Shown in pieces: positions 1 to 7,526 of a stretch of 41,927 nt of DNA; position 1 is the stretch's first letter; every line of letters begins with the position of its first letter. The DNA is from Lamprocystis purpurea DSM 4197. GTDB lineage: Bacteria; Pseudomonadota; Gammaproteobacteria; Chromatiales; Chromatiaceae. The position numbers and the translations under genes are program-made. The stretch covers positions 1 to 41,927 of the forward strand of contig NZ_KB902531.1 in NCBI RefSeq assembly GCF_000379525.1, read 5' to 3'. Below the pieces are notes generated by a model. The model was not told the origin of the DNA, did not search any database, and saw nothing but the letters and a program-made list of their open reading frames with translations.

Positions 1-94
1 GAGCGTGGGGGCGCCCCGAACTGATCCTGAGCCGGCCTAGCAGTCTGTCGGACTTTAGGCGATTTCCGAATAAGACGCTATCAAGAATCAAGCT

Positions 95-120
95 CCGTAG
101 GAGCCCGCTTGCGGGCGACG
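95..120 (-). repeat. Inverted partial copy of the palindromic repeat core
   Basis: These 26 bases are the reverse complement of the core found in the three tandem units at 136-290. The core itself is self-complementary (GCCCGCTTGCGGGC), like a REP sequence. Confidence 0.7.
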
Positions 121-135
121 TGACCTGCCGGAATC

Positions 136-290
136 GCGTCATTGTGCCCCCACCCGTCGCCCGCAAGCGGGCTCCTACGGGTTGGATGCGTCATTGTGCC
201 CCACCCGTCGCCCGCAAGCGGGCTCCTACGGGTTGGATGCGTCATTGTGCCCCCACCCGTCGCCCGCAAGCGGGCTCCTACGGGTTGGAT
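136..290 (+). repeat. Three tandem ~52-bp repeats with REP-like palindrome
   Basis: The units lie at 136-187, 188-238 and 239-290. They are 52, 51 and 52 bp and differ only by one C in a C run. Each contains GTCGCCCGCAAGCGGGC, which can fold into a short hairpin, followed by TCCTACGGGTTGGAT. There are no variable spacers between units, so this is not a CRISPR array. Confidence 0.9.
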
Positions 291-310
291 TTTTCGCGGA
301 AATCACCTTA
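256..310 (+). repeat. 55-bp repeat, perfect inverted copy at window end
   Basis: The 55 bases here are the exact reverse complement of 41873-41927. The segment covers the third tandem core plus the tail TTTTTCGCGGAAATCACCTT. Identity stops at position 311 on the left. The distal partner runs off the window, so its full length is unknown. Confidence 0.9.
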
Positions 311-549
311 AATTGTGGAGCAACAAAAAGCCTTTATGTTGACTCATACCCTAATCCTAGGGGCTAAGTCCGACAGGCTGCTAGCGAAACAACCTGCCTT
401 TGGCGCCCCGGCCGTTGTCGTTGTTTAACGTATTTCTGACTCGTGACTAATCCACTCGCCGGGGCGTGGATTTATCGCGTTCCTGCGGATATAGTTCACC
501 GTCAAGAGCGGATGCACAGACCTCGATTGACCGAGTGAGGTGGGCGGAT

Positions 550-2256
550 ATGAAGGGACGATCGCAGCGCAACCACGGCGGCTTCCGTCACTGGTGCCGG
601 CCGCTCGGTATGGGCTTGATCGTGCTGCTGGGCAGCACCCTGGCCGCGGCCGGCGGGGGCCGCGCACTGGTCATCGGCAATGCCAAATACGAGCGCGAAC
701 GGCCGCTGGCGAACACTGTCCATGATGCGGAGGATGTCGCGGCCAAACTGCGCGGCCTGGGCTTTGAGGTCGTCCCGCTGACCAACCTCCCGGGGCGGGA
801 GATGCGCCGGGAGGTCAGTCGGTTTCTGGAGTCGATCCGCGGGGTCAAGGACTTGGCCATCCTCTATTACTCCGGTCACGGCATCCAGGACAGCCATCGC
901 GCCGGTTATCTGCTGCCGGTGGATGCCCGGATCGAGGGCGAGGCGGATGTCAAGAGCGAAGGGATCAGCGTCAATACCATTCTCGAAGAGCTGGCCGGGC
1001 GGCCCGATGACGCGGTGAGCCTGGTGGTGCTCGATGCCTGCCGGGATAATCCCTACGCCGCCTCGCGCGGCGGCAAGGGACTCGGCCGGGTGACGGCGAA
1101 CGGCGGCACCCTGGTGCTCTATGCCGCCAGCCCCAATCAAACCGCCGACGACAACCCGCAGGGCCGTAACGGACGCTTTACGGAGCACCTGCTGGGGGTG
1201 CTCGACCGTCCGGGGCTCGACATCGAGGATGCCTTCGACGAGGTTGCGCTGGCGGTCAAGGCCGCGAGCGGCGGCGCCCAGTTGCCATACAAGGAGGGGA
1301 ACCTGCTCGGCAAGCATTATCTGGCCGGTCCAGCCGCCGGTTCGGTGGTCGCTCCGACCGTTGCTCCCGCGGTTGCTCCCGCACCAGGTCCAGTGGTCCC
1401 ATCCCCTGCGCCCGCACCCAAGGTTCCCGAACCCGCCATGGTCCGCCTCCCCGGGGGCTGCTTCGAGATGGGCAGCCCGGCGACCGAAAAAGGCCGTGAA
1501 AAAGACGAGCGCCTGCACCGGGTCTGCGTCGAGGCCTTCTCGCTGGGCGTCCAGGAGGTGACGGTGGGCGAGTTTCGCCGTTTCGTCACGGCCACCGGGT
1601 ATCGCAGCGACGCCGAACGCGACGCCGGCGGCTTCGATGGCTGCCGGACCTATGACCGCGACGATGCCAAGGACCCCTGGAGCCAGCGCGACTGGGCCGA
1701 TTGGCGTACGCCCAACCGGTACCAGGAGAACCAAGAGGAGCATCCGGTCAGTTGCGTGAGCTGGAACGACGCCGCGGCCTACATCGACTGGCTCAAGCGG
1801 GAGATTGGCGGGGACTGGCGGCTGCCGACCGAGGCGGAATGGGAATACGCGGTCCGCGCTGGAACCAAGACGATGCGCTACTGGGGCGACGGGGATGCGG
1901 AGGCCTGCGACTATGAGAATCTGGCCGACCGCGACCAAGGCTGGGACTCCGGCTTTCCCTGCGACGATGGCGAGGAATGGGCGGCCCCGGTCGGGCAGTT
2001 TCAAGGCAACGCCTGGGAGCTCAAGGACATGCTCGGCAATGTCTCGGAATGGACCTGTTCGGATTATGCCAAGTCTTACGGCGGCGCCGAGCGCCAGTGC
2101 GACGAGAATCGTGACGGCAAGACCCCGCGAGTGTGGCGCGGCAGCGGTTGGGGCGACGGACTCAAGCAGGTGCGCTGCGCTTACCGCGGCTCTTACTTTC
2201 CCACGAGACGGCACAGCAGTCTTGGCTTTCGTCTTGCCAGGACGCTGTCCCCCTAA
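550..2256 (+). CDS. Exported caspase-like peptidase fused to FGE-sulfatase domain
   Basis: This 568-residue protein begins with a Sec-type signal peptide (hydrophobic GMGLIVLLGSTLAAA, about residues 20-34). A peptidase C14 caspase domain follows, with catalytic His110 in YYSGHG and Cys164 in LDACRDNP. A Pro/Ala-rich linker (about 270-295) leads to a formylglycine-generating-enzyme-like domain from about 297 to the end (MVRLPGGCFEMGS, WRLPTEAEWEYA, MLGNVSEW, GFRLAR). The ATG at 550 is chosen because GAGG lies 9 bases upstream and the signal peptide starts there; the frame is open to 466. The FGE part keeps RCAYR but lacks the partner cysteine five residues earlier seen in true formylglycine enzymes, so it is more likely a binding domain. 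It is the first gene of a nine-gene exported cluster. The caspase assignment is strong; the substrate is unknown. Confidence 0.9.
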   Translation: MKGRSQRNHGGFRHWCRPLGMGLIVLLGSTLAAAGGGRALVIGNAKYERERPLANTVHDAEDVAAKLRGLGFEVVPLTNLPGREMRREVSRFLESIRGVKDLAILYYSGHGIQDSHRAGYLLPVDARIEGEADVKSEGISVNTILEELAGRPDDAVSLVVLDACRDNPYAASRGGKGLGRVTANGGTLVLYAASPNQTADDNPQGRNGRFTEHLLGVLDRPGLDIEDAFDEVALAVKAASGGAQLPYKEGNLLGKHYLAGPAAGSVVAPTVAPAVAPAPGPVVPSPAPAPKVPEPAMVRLPGGCFEMGSPATEKGREKDERLHRVCVEAFSLGVQEVTVGEFRRFVTATGYRSDAERDAGGFDGCRTYDRDDAKDPWSQRDWADWRTPNRYQENQEEHPVSCVSWNDAAAYIDWLKREIGGDWRLPTEAEWEYAVRAGTKTMRYWGDGDAEACDYENLADRDQGWDSGFPCDDGEEWAAPVGQFQGNAWELKDMLGNVSEWTCSDYAKSYGGAERQCDENRDGKTPRVWRGSGWGDGLKQVRCAYRGSYFPTRRHSSLGFRLARTLSP

Positions 2257-2397
2257 GGCGATTTCCGTCAATCACCCAACCGCTTTGTCATTTTCCGCCA
2301 AGCGATCCGTTTCTTGATCATGACGCCGCCGCGGACGCCATCGGGCGGCCCGACCGGCGGTGACAGTGCCGACCAAACCCACCTCAGGAGTTGACCA

Positions 2398-3447
2398 ATG
2401 AACGTCGCCACCTCCCCTCAGACCGCCAAGCGCCCCCACCCCCGCCGGTGGGCGCTGCGGACCCTGCTCCTGGCCTGCGCGGCTGCCGCGGCGGCCCCCG
2501 CCTTCGCGCAGACCGCGGCACCGGCCGCCGAGGAAAAGGCGGTGCGGGTCGTCGACACCAAGTCTGACCGGCTGGCGCTGAAGGTCGCGTCAACCAAAGA
2601 CAGCTTCGGCATCGACGAGCCCATCCGCTTCAAGGTCAGCGGCAACCGCACCTTTTATCTCTATGTCTACAGCGTCGACCAGGACACCGGCGACGCCACG
2701 CTGCTGATCCCGAGCCGCCGGCACACCAACAACAAATACCGGGGCGGGCGCGAGTTCCGCGTGCCGGATAAGGATCTGGAGTTCGTCGCGGACAAGGCCA
2801 AGCGCGAGCGCTTCGTGTTTGTGGCCAGCGCGCGTCAGATCGACCTGGCCCGCGCCCAACGCACGGACCCGGGCGACCTGCAGGCGGCCGCGGCCAAGGA
2901 GGGAGGCGACTGGCTGGTGGCCAAGGAGTCTGCACTCGAAGGGATGTTCGCCGAGAAGGGCGTACGGGTGCGCGAACCGAATACCGATCAGCCGAACCCG
3001 GATGTGGCGGTGCGCGAACTCGAGGTCAAGATCACGGGTGCGGCACCGCGCGGGGACCGCACCGGCACCACCGATACGGCCGGCGCCGTGGCCTTCGTCA
3101 ACACCGACCGGACCCGCTACCGCGAGGGTGAACGCATCCGCATCGCCTATGGAGCCGACCGCTCGGGCTGGGTGACCCTGTTCTCGGTGGAGCCGGACGG
3201 CACCGTCTCGCGGCTGCGCAGTGAGAAGGTCACCGGCGACAAGGTGTACAACCTCAGCGCCCGGGCCGAGGACCCGATCGGCGCCCACACCCTGGCGGCC
3301 GTGTTCAGCGAGGACGGCCAGGTGGACGAGTCGGCGCTCGACGGTCTGCCGGGGGTTCGGGCGAGCGGGTTCGGAGCCAAGGCTATCGTACCGGATGGCG
3401 AGCCGCAGGCCATGATCGCGGTGCGCGAGATCCGCGTCGAGCGCTGA
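2398..3447 (+). CDS. Exported protein with two DUF4384 modules
   Basis: This 349-residue protein starts after a good AGGAG site (2386-2390). It has an N-terminal export signal (RRWALRTLLLACAAAAAAPAFAQ), which may be Sec or a weak Tat type. I see two DUF4384-like beta-rich modules: residues about 58-150 (DRLALKVASTKDSFGIDEPI, then FYLYVYSVDQDTGDATLLIP) and about 233-340 (NTDRTRYREGERIRIAYG, then SGWVTLFSVEPDGTVSRL). The family pattern is a 'Y..GE.I.I' strand, a 'G.V.L..V.P.G.V..L.P' strand pair and a terminal 'G.H.L.A.FS' strand. No catalytic motif is visible. Related modules are fused to two caspases and form a lipoprotein in the same cluster, so it is probably a non-enzymatic partner. That role is inference. 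Confidence 0.75.
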   Translation: MNVATSPQTAKRPHPRRWALRTLLLACAAAAAAPAFAQTAAPAAEEKAVRVVDTKSDRLALKVASTKDSFGIDEPIRFKVSGNRTFYLYVYSVDQDTGDATLLIPSRRHTNNKYRGGREFRVPDKDLEFVADKAKRERFVFVASARQIDLARAQRTDPGDLQAAAAKEGGDWLVAKESALEGMFAEKGVRVREPNTDQPNPDVAVRELEVKITGAAPRGDRTGTTDTAGAVAFVNTDRTRYREGERIRIAYGADRSGWVTLFSVEPDGTVSRLRSEKVTGDKVYNLSARAEDPIGAHTLAAVFSEDGQVDESALDGLPGVRASGFGAKAIVPDGEPQAMIAVREIRVER

Positions 3448-3471
3448 ACGCTGACGGACGCGCGCGGCAGC

Positions 3472-3493
3472 GCCCGGCGGGGCACCGCCGGGC
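3472..3493 (+). terminator. GC-rich hairpin between cluster genes
   Basis: GCCCGGCGG-GGCA-CCGCCGGGC forms a perfect 9-bp stem with a 4-base loop, 25 bases after the stop of the double DUF4384 gene. There is no T run, so it is more likely a 3'-end stabiliser or partial attenuator than a strong terminator. Confidence 0.45.
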
Positions 3494-3534
3494 ACCCACC
3501 AACCACACGACCGCAATTGCACTGCGAGGACCCC

Positions 3535-4938
3535 ATGCGCCGACACCTCTCTTATGCCTTACTGCCTTGCGCCGCCCTGCTCGGCACCTGCGTACTCGCC
3601 GGCCTGCCTGCCAGGGTCGACGCCGCCGATCGCGCACTGCTGATCGGGGTCGGCAACTACGCGGATAGCCGTAACAATCTTCCAGGCATCGACCTTGACA
3701 TCGAACAAATGCGGACGCTGGCCCAGGCGCTGGGGTTCACCGAGATCGCCACGGTCACCGATCAGCAGGCGACCCTCGACCAGGTCGTCGCCAAGATTCA
3801 GAGTTGGCTGATCCAGGGCACGACGGCCTCCGACCGGGTGTTGCTCTATTTCAGCGGCCACGGTTCGCGTATCCCCGACGAAAGCGGGGACGAGGCCGAC
3901 GACGGCGCCGACGAGGCGCTGACCATGCACGACCTGCGCGCGGCCCGCCGCAACGGGCGCGACACCCTCGACGGCGTGCTGGTCGACGACCAGTTGGCCG
4001 CTCTGCTCGCACAGATCCCGAGCCGCAAGGTGCTGGTTCTGGTCGATGCCTGCCACAGCGGCACGGCCGACAAGGGACTGCAGCGCGCCGCCACCCGGTC
4101 GCTGGCCGCGCAAGGGGGCGTGTCGAAGGCCTATTGGTACCAGGGGATGCCCGCGGCGATGGCGACGAAGGGGCTGACGAGGAGTGCGGCGAGCGGCAAC
4201 TATGTGATGATCGCCGCCGCCCAGGACGACGAGGCCTCGATTGCCACGCGCGACGGCAGCCTCTTTACCCTGGCCATCGTCAAGGCGTTCGGCACTGGAG
4301 CGCCGGATCGACTCACCCCGGAGGAACTCGCGCGGCAGGCCACGACCGGGGTGGAGGGCAAGTTCCATCCGCAGCTTCAGGGCAACCCGGTGCTGGCCGC
4401 CGCGCCGATCGCCCAACGTCCCGGCGCCGACACCGGCGGCGCGGCACCGCCCGCCGATGGGGGTCCCGCCTGGCGCGAGATCCAGGCGGCGGCCAGTCGG
4501 ATGGCGCCCCTGACGGTGCGGACCAACGCCGGCAAGTATGCCCCGAACACACTGATGGAGATCACGGTCGAGGTACCCAAGGCGGGCTATCTCAACGTGC
4601 TCTATGTGGACGAGCGCGATCAGCCCACGGTGATTTTTCCGAATGCCTTGAGGACCGGGAACAGCGTCGCGGCGGGCACCCTGCACATCCCCGACGCGAC
4701 CATGAACTTCGACCTGCCCGCCAGCGGCGCGGGTCGTAACCTCATCGTCGCGATCTGGAGTGCCACGTCGACCAACCTCTTCGCCGAGTCGGCCAAGGGC
4801 ACCGCCGGCATCTTCCGCACGCTGACGACCAAGGAAGTCTCCGATTATGCCAGGGGCTTCAACCCCCGCCAGCGCGTGGAGACCGACCCGCCCTTGCGTG
4901 CCGGCCAGCAGGTGGTGGAGGTGTGCGAGGGTTGTTGA
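3535..4938 (+). CDS. Exported orthocaspase-like peptidase with C-terminal DUF4384
   Basis: This 467-residue protein starts at the ATG preceded by GAGGA (3526-3530). A signal peptide (about 1-31, ending PARVDAAD) precedes a caspase domain with His109 (LLYFSGHGSR) and Cys173 (VLVDACHSG). Between them lies an acidic stretch, ESGDEADDGADE, of the kind metacaspases and orthocaspases use to bind Arg/Lys at P1, so basic-residue specificity is likely. A DUF4384 module occupies about residues 328-435 (KAGYLNVLYVDERDQPTVIF). This is the most metacaspase-like of the four caspase folds in the cluster, and its DACHSG active site differs from DACRDNP (550-2256) and DSCYSG (7527-9263). The three are therefore not recent tandem copies. 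Confidence in fold and catalytic residues is high; the biological target is unknown. Confidence 0.9.
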   Translation: MRRHLSYALLPCAALLGTCVLAGLPARVDAADRALLIGVGNYADSRNNLPGIDLDIEQMRTLAQALGFTEIATVTDQQATLDQVVAKIQSWLIQGTTASDRVLLYFSGHGSRIPDESGDEADDGADEALTMHDLRAARRNGRDTLDGVLVDDQLAALLAQIPSRKVLVLVDACHSGTADKGLQRAATRSLAAQGGVSKAYWYQGMPAAMATKGLTRSAASGNYVMIAAAQDDEASIATRDGSLFTLAIVKAFGTGAPDRLTPEELARQATTGVEGKFHPQLQGNPVLAAAPIAQRPGADTGGAAPPADGGPAWREIQAAASRMAPLTVRTNAGKYAPNTLMEITVEVPKAGYLNVLYVDERDQPTVIFPNALRTGNSVAAGTLHIPDATMNFDLPASGAGRNLIVAIWSATSTNLFAESAKGTAGIFRTLTTKEVSDYARGFNPRQRVETDPPLRAGQQVVEVCEGC

Positions 4939-5028
4939 GCCTCCGTCGTTGGCATTCGTTTTCTTAACCTATTCCGATTCGTCATTCGCCGAACAATGTG
5001 CCCGGCCGGCTCATCACCAGAGAGAATC

Positions 5029-5556
5029 ATGATGCATTCACTGACCCGTTTCATTTGCTGCGGTGCCGTTGTCCTGCTCATTGGCTGTGAGGAAACCCAA
5101 TACGTCCACGTCGGGCCAAACTGGGAAAGCCTGCAGCAGCTCCAGCCCGGCGAGGGGTCTTTCCCGGTCGAGGTGCGCGGGCCCGAGCACGAAGCCGTTG
5201 GCGAAAAGATCGAATTTTCGGTGCGCTCGCAGAAGTCCGGCTCGCTGTGGGTGGTGCAGGTCGACCCCGCCGATGAGGTCAGTCTGGTCTACCCCAACGC
5301 CGCGGCCAAGCAGGCACCGATCACCGCCGACACCTGGCAGCAGGTCCCGCCCGCGGACGCCGCCTGGACGCTCGAGGCGGATGAGCCGCTCGGGACCAGC
5401 ATCTTCGCGTTCATCGTCACTACCGGCGATACCGATATCAGTGACATCCTGGCCCAGGGCGAAGGCAACAAGACGGCGATGAGCAAGGCGGTGCGCGTGG
5501 TGACCGAAGGCGGGGCCTGGGGTATGGCCAAGCAGGTCCTGAAGGTGCAGAAATGA
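5029..5556 (+). CDS. DUF4384 lipoprotein
   Basis: This 175-residue protein begins MMHSLTRFICCGAVVLLIGC. The LIGC lipobox predicts cleavage before Cys20 and lipidation, so the product should sit in the inner or outer membrane facing the periplasm. The rest is one DUF4384 module (about 38-150), with GEKIEFSVRSQKSGSLWVVQ and VSLVYPNAA as the family strands. Either ATG at 5029 or 5032 is possible, with AGAGA just upstream. Its TGA stop overlaps the next ATG (ATGA at 5553-5556), so it is translationally coupled to the DUF3160-like gene and the two products probably work together. A membrane-tethered docking protein for the DUF4384-bearing caspases is a reasonable inference. Confidence 0.8.
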   Translation: MMHSLTRFICCGAVVLLIGCEETQYVHVGPNWESLQQLQPGEGSFPVEVRGPEHEAVGEKIEFSVRSQKSGSLWVVQVDPADEVSLVYPNAAAKQAPITADTWQQVPPADAAWTLEADEPLGTSIFAFIVTTGDTDISDILAQGEGNKTAMSKAVRVVTEGGAWGMAKQVLKVQK

Positions 5557-7454
5557 TCGCCGCCGTGGTGTCTCGACCGCGCGCGCGCCGGTTGCTGGCG
5601 TGCGCGGGGGCCGGCCTGCTCGCGGCACTGCCGGCCCTGGCGGTCGGCGGCGCCCCAGGGGCGGCAGCGGTGCAGACCGTCGCGGGCACCCCGGCGACCG
5701 CGACCGCCCCCGGCCTGCTCACCCTGTATGCCCGCAATCGCGCCGAGGGGATTCCCAATTATGTCACCGAGGATCTACTGCTGATCGGCTACAGCCTGGC
5801 GGCCCGGGAGGCGACGAAGGCCCTGGAGGACCAGGCGATCCGCCCGCGGTTCGCCGACTTCATTGCCGCGCTCGCCACCGGACTGGCGGCGCTGCCCACC
5901 GCAACTGCCGCGGCGCAGACCCCGGACGCAACCCCGGCCGTGACCGCGCAAGCGACCCAGGCCAACCGGACCTATCTGGCCGTGCTGCTGGCCTTGCTCG
6001 GTACCGACCAGGCCGCGGCGCGCGCGGCCCTGCCGGCGGGCCCGGCGTCGGCCGAGTTTGATCTGGTGGTCGCGGCGCAGGGGATCGCGCCCTCGCCGCT
6101 GTGGGGCTACCCGCTCGACTACGGCCAGTTCAAGCCGCGCGGGCGCTACACCGAGGACCCGGCGCTGGCCGCTTATTTCCGCGCCATGCGCTACGCCGGG
6201 GCACTGCTGTTCCCGGTCCAGGGCTCGGCGGCGACCGGTGTGACCCCGGAGACGGCCGCCCGGATGACCGTCCAGGCGCTGCAACTGGTCGACGTCATCG
6301 CTGCCGATCCGCGGCTGAAGGAACAGCGCGACACGCTGGAGGGACTGCTCGCCTGGCATTTCGGGCCGGCCGACGATCTGAGCGACGCTGACCTGGGGCA
6401 GGTCCGCGCCGCGCACCCGGACGCCGCCCCGGCGGCGGTGGCCCAAGCGCTGCTCGCCTACGCGAAGACGCATGGGCACCAGCCCCGGATACTTGGCGGG
6501 CTGGTGGATGCCGACCGGCTCGAGCCGGGACTGACGACCCGCGACGTCCTCACCGGCTGGCGCCTGCTGCCGGCTCGTTACAGCGCGGACAGCGCCGCCT
6601 TCCAGCGCCTTGTGTATGACGCCACCGGTGCTTATCAGGGAGGCGTTGCGGATGCCGACGGCACGGCGCCATTCGGCCTGGCCGTCATCGCCGGTCAGCC
6701 AGTCAAGGGCTATCCCACCTATCGCGAATTGCTGGCCTTGCTCGGCAGCGAACAGGCCGCGGCTCAGCTGAAGCAGGCCGGGGAAGAGCGGTTCGCCGGC
6801 TATCAGGAGGCCGCTCGGGATGCACGTAAGATGCTCGACGCGGCCGCGGGCGGCAACGGTGCCCACCTGCGGTTTCTGCGCGACGCCCTCGCGGCACCGG
6901 CGACTGACCGGGCGGCACGCGACAATGCCGCCGCCGCGTTCTGGACCTGGCAACGTTACCTCGACGTGCTCTATGCCAAACAGTCATACACGGCTTCCGG
7001 AAAGGGGCTGGAACTGGATCCGGCGCGCCCCGGCGCCACCCTGGAGCCCTCGACTGATCTGTACCGCGCATTGGGGAAGCTGGTCGCCGAACAGCAGCGG
7101 CAGGCGCCCGACACCGCGCCCTGGCAGGCGTTCGGCACGCTGCTGGAGCGGGTGGTGAAGATCAGCGAGCAGCACCAGCCGGCGGCGGACGACCAGGCGT
7201 TTCTCAACGACCTGGACCGGCGCCTGCTCGCCCTGGGTGGCGGGACTGCCGATGCGCCGATCGTGGTGGATATTCACGTCAATCCGGCGGCTGGTCAGGT
7301 GGTGGAAGAGGCCATCGCCGACGCCGTGGTGGTGACGCAGGGCAAGGCGCGCGGGGCCCGCCTGAGTCATCGTGAATTCAAACAGCCGCTGGATCAACGG
7401 CTGGATGACGCCGGCTGGCGGGCGCGCTTGGCGGCCGAGGCCAAGGGGCCGTAA
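5553..7454 (+). CDS. Exported DUF3160-like protein
   Basis: This 633-residue protein has a signal peptide (about 1-38; ARRLLACAGAGLLAALPALA). Several signatures resemble DUF3160 proteins: IPNYVTEDLLL (67-77), GWRLLPARYSADSAAFQRLV (335-354), LYAKQSYT (473-480), and a C-terminal DIHVNP (573-578) followed by a RLDDAGWRARL tail. The match is from memory of the family pattern, not from a search. DUF3160 has no established enzymatic role known to me. The gene overlaps the DUF4384 lipoprotein stop by 4 bases, so the two are co-translated. Ala-rich composition and the absence of transmembrane segments after the signal peptide suggest a soluble periplasmic helical protein. Confidence 0.65.
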   Translation: MIAAVVSRPRARRLLACAGAGLLAALPALAVGGAPGAAAVQTVAGTPATATAPGLLTLYARNRAEGIPNYVTEDLLLIGYSLAAREATKALEDQAIRPRFADFIAALATGLAALPTATAAAQTPDATPAVTAQATQANRTYLAVLLALLGTDQAAARAALPAGPASAEFDLVVAAQGIAPSPLWGYPLDYGQFKPRGRYTEDPALAAYFRAMRYAGALLFPVQGSAATGVTPETAARMTVQALQLVDVIAADPRLKEQRDTLEGLLAWHFGPADDLSDADLGQVRAAHPDAAPAAVAQALLAYAKTHGHQPRILGGLVDADRLEPGLTTRDVLTGWRLLPARYSADSAAFQRLVYDATGAYQGGVADADGTAPFGLAVIAGQPVKGYPTYRELLALLGSEQAAAQLKQAGEERFAGYQEAARDARKMLDAAAGGNGAHLRFLRDALAAPATDRAARDNAAAAFWTWQRYLDVLYAKQSYTASGKGLELDPARPGATLEPSTDLYRALGKLVAEQQRQAPDTAPWQAFGTLLERVVKISEQHQPAADDQAFLNDLDRRLLALGGGTADAPIVVDIHVNPAAGQVVEEAIADAVVVTQGKARGARLSHREFKQPLDQRLDDAGWRARLAAEAKGP

Positions 7455-7526
7455 CGGCCGCTCCCCCCACCCAAACCCTTGCCCATCAGGGAGAGGGCAA
7501 AGAGACTGCCAACGAGACGGAGTTGC

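Larger units (their letters stand above)
38..383. mobile_element. MITE-like element with terminal inverted repeats
   Basis: The left end (38-57, TAGCAGTCTGTCGGACTTTA) and the reverse complement of the right end (364-383, TAGCAGCCTGTCGGACTTAG) match at 17 of the first 18 positions. The arms also share an inner GATTTCCG motif and a palindromic core (GTAGGAGCCCGCTTGCGGGC), so the element is a large imperfect palindrome. It encodes nothing convincing. Size (~346 bp), terminal repeats and lack of a gene fit a non-autonomous miniature element. No flanking target duplication could be recognised. Confidence 0.5.

Noticed and set aside
136-290. Possible CRISPR array
   Set aside because: The repeats are directly tandem with no unique spacers, the units are self-complementary, and no cas genes are in the window.
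502-2271. 589-codon open frame antisense to the caspase-FGE gene
   Set aside because: Its sequence has no family resemblance and mirrors the high-GC codon pattern of the strongly supported plus-strand gene.
5775-6953. 392-codon open frame antisense to the DUF3160-like gene
   Set aside because: Arg/Gly-rich shadow without motifs. The plus frame has a signal peptide and a coupled start.
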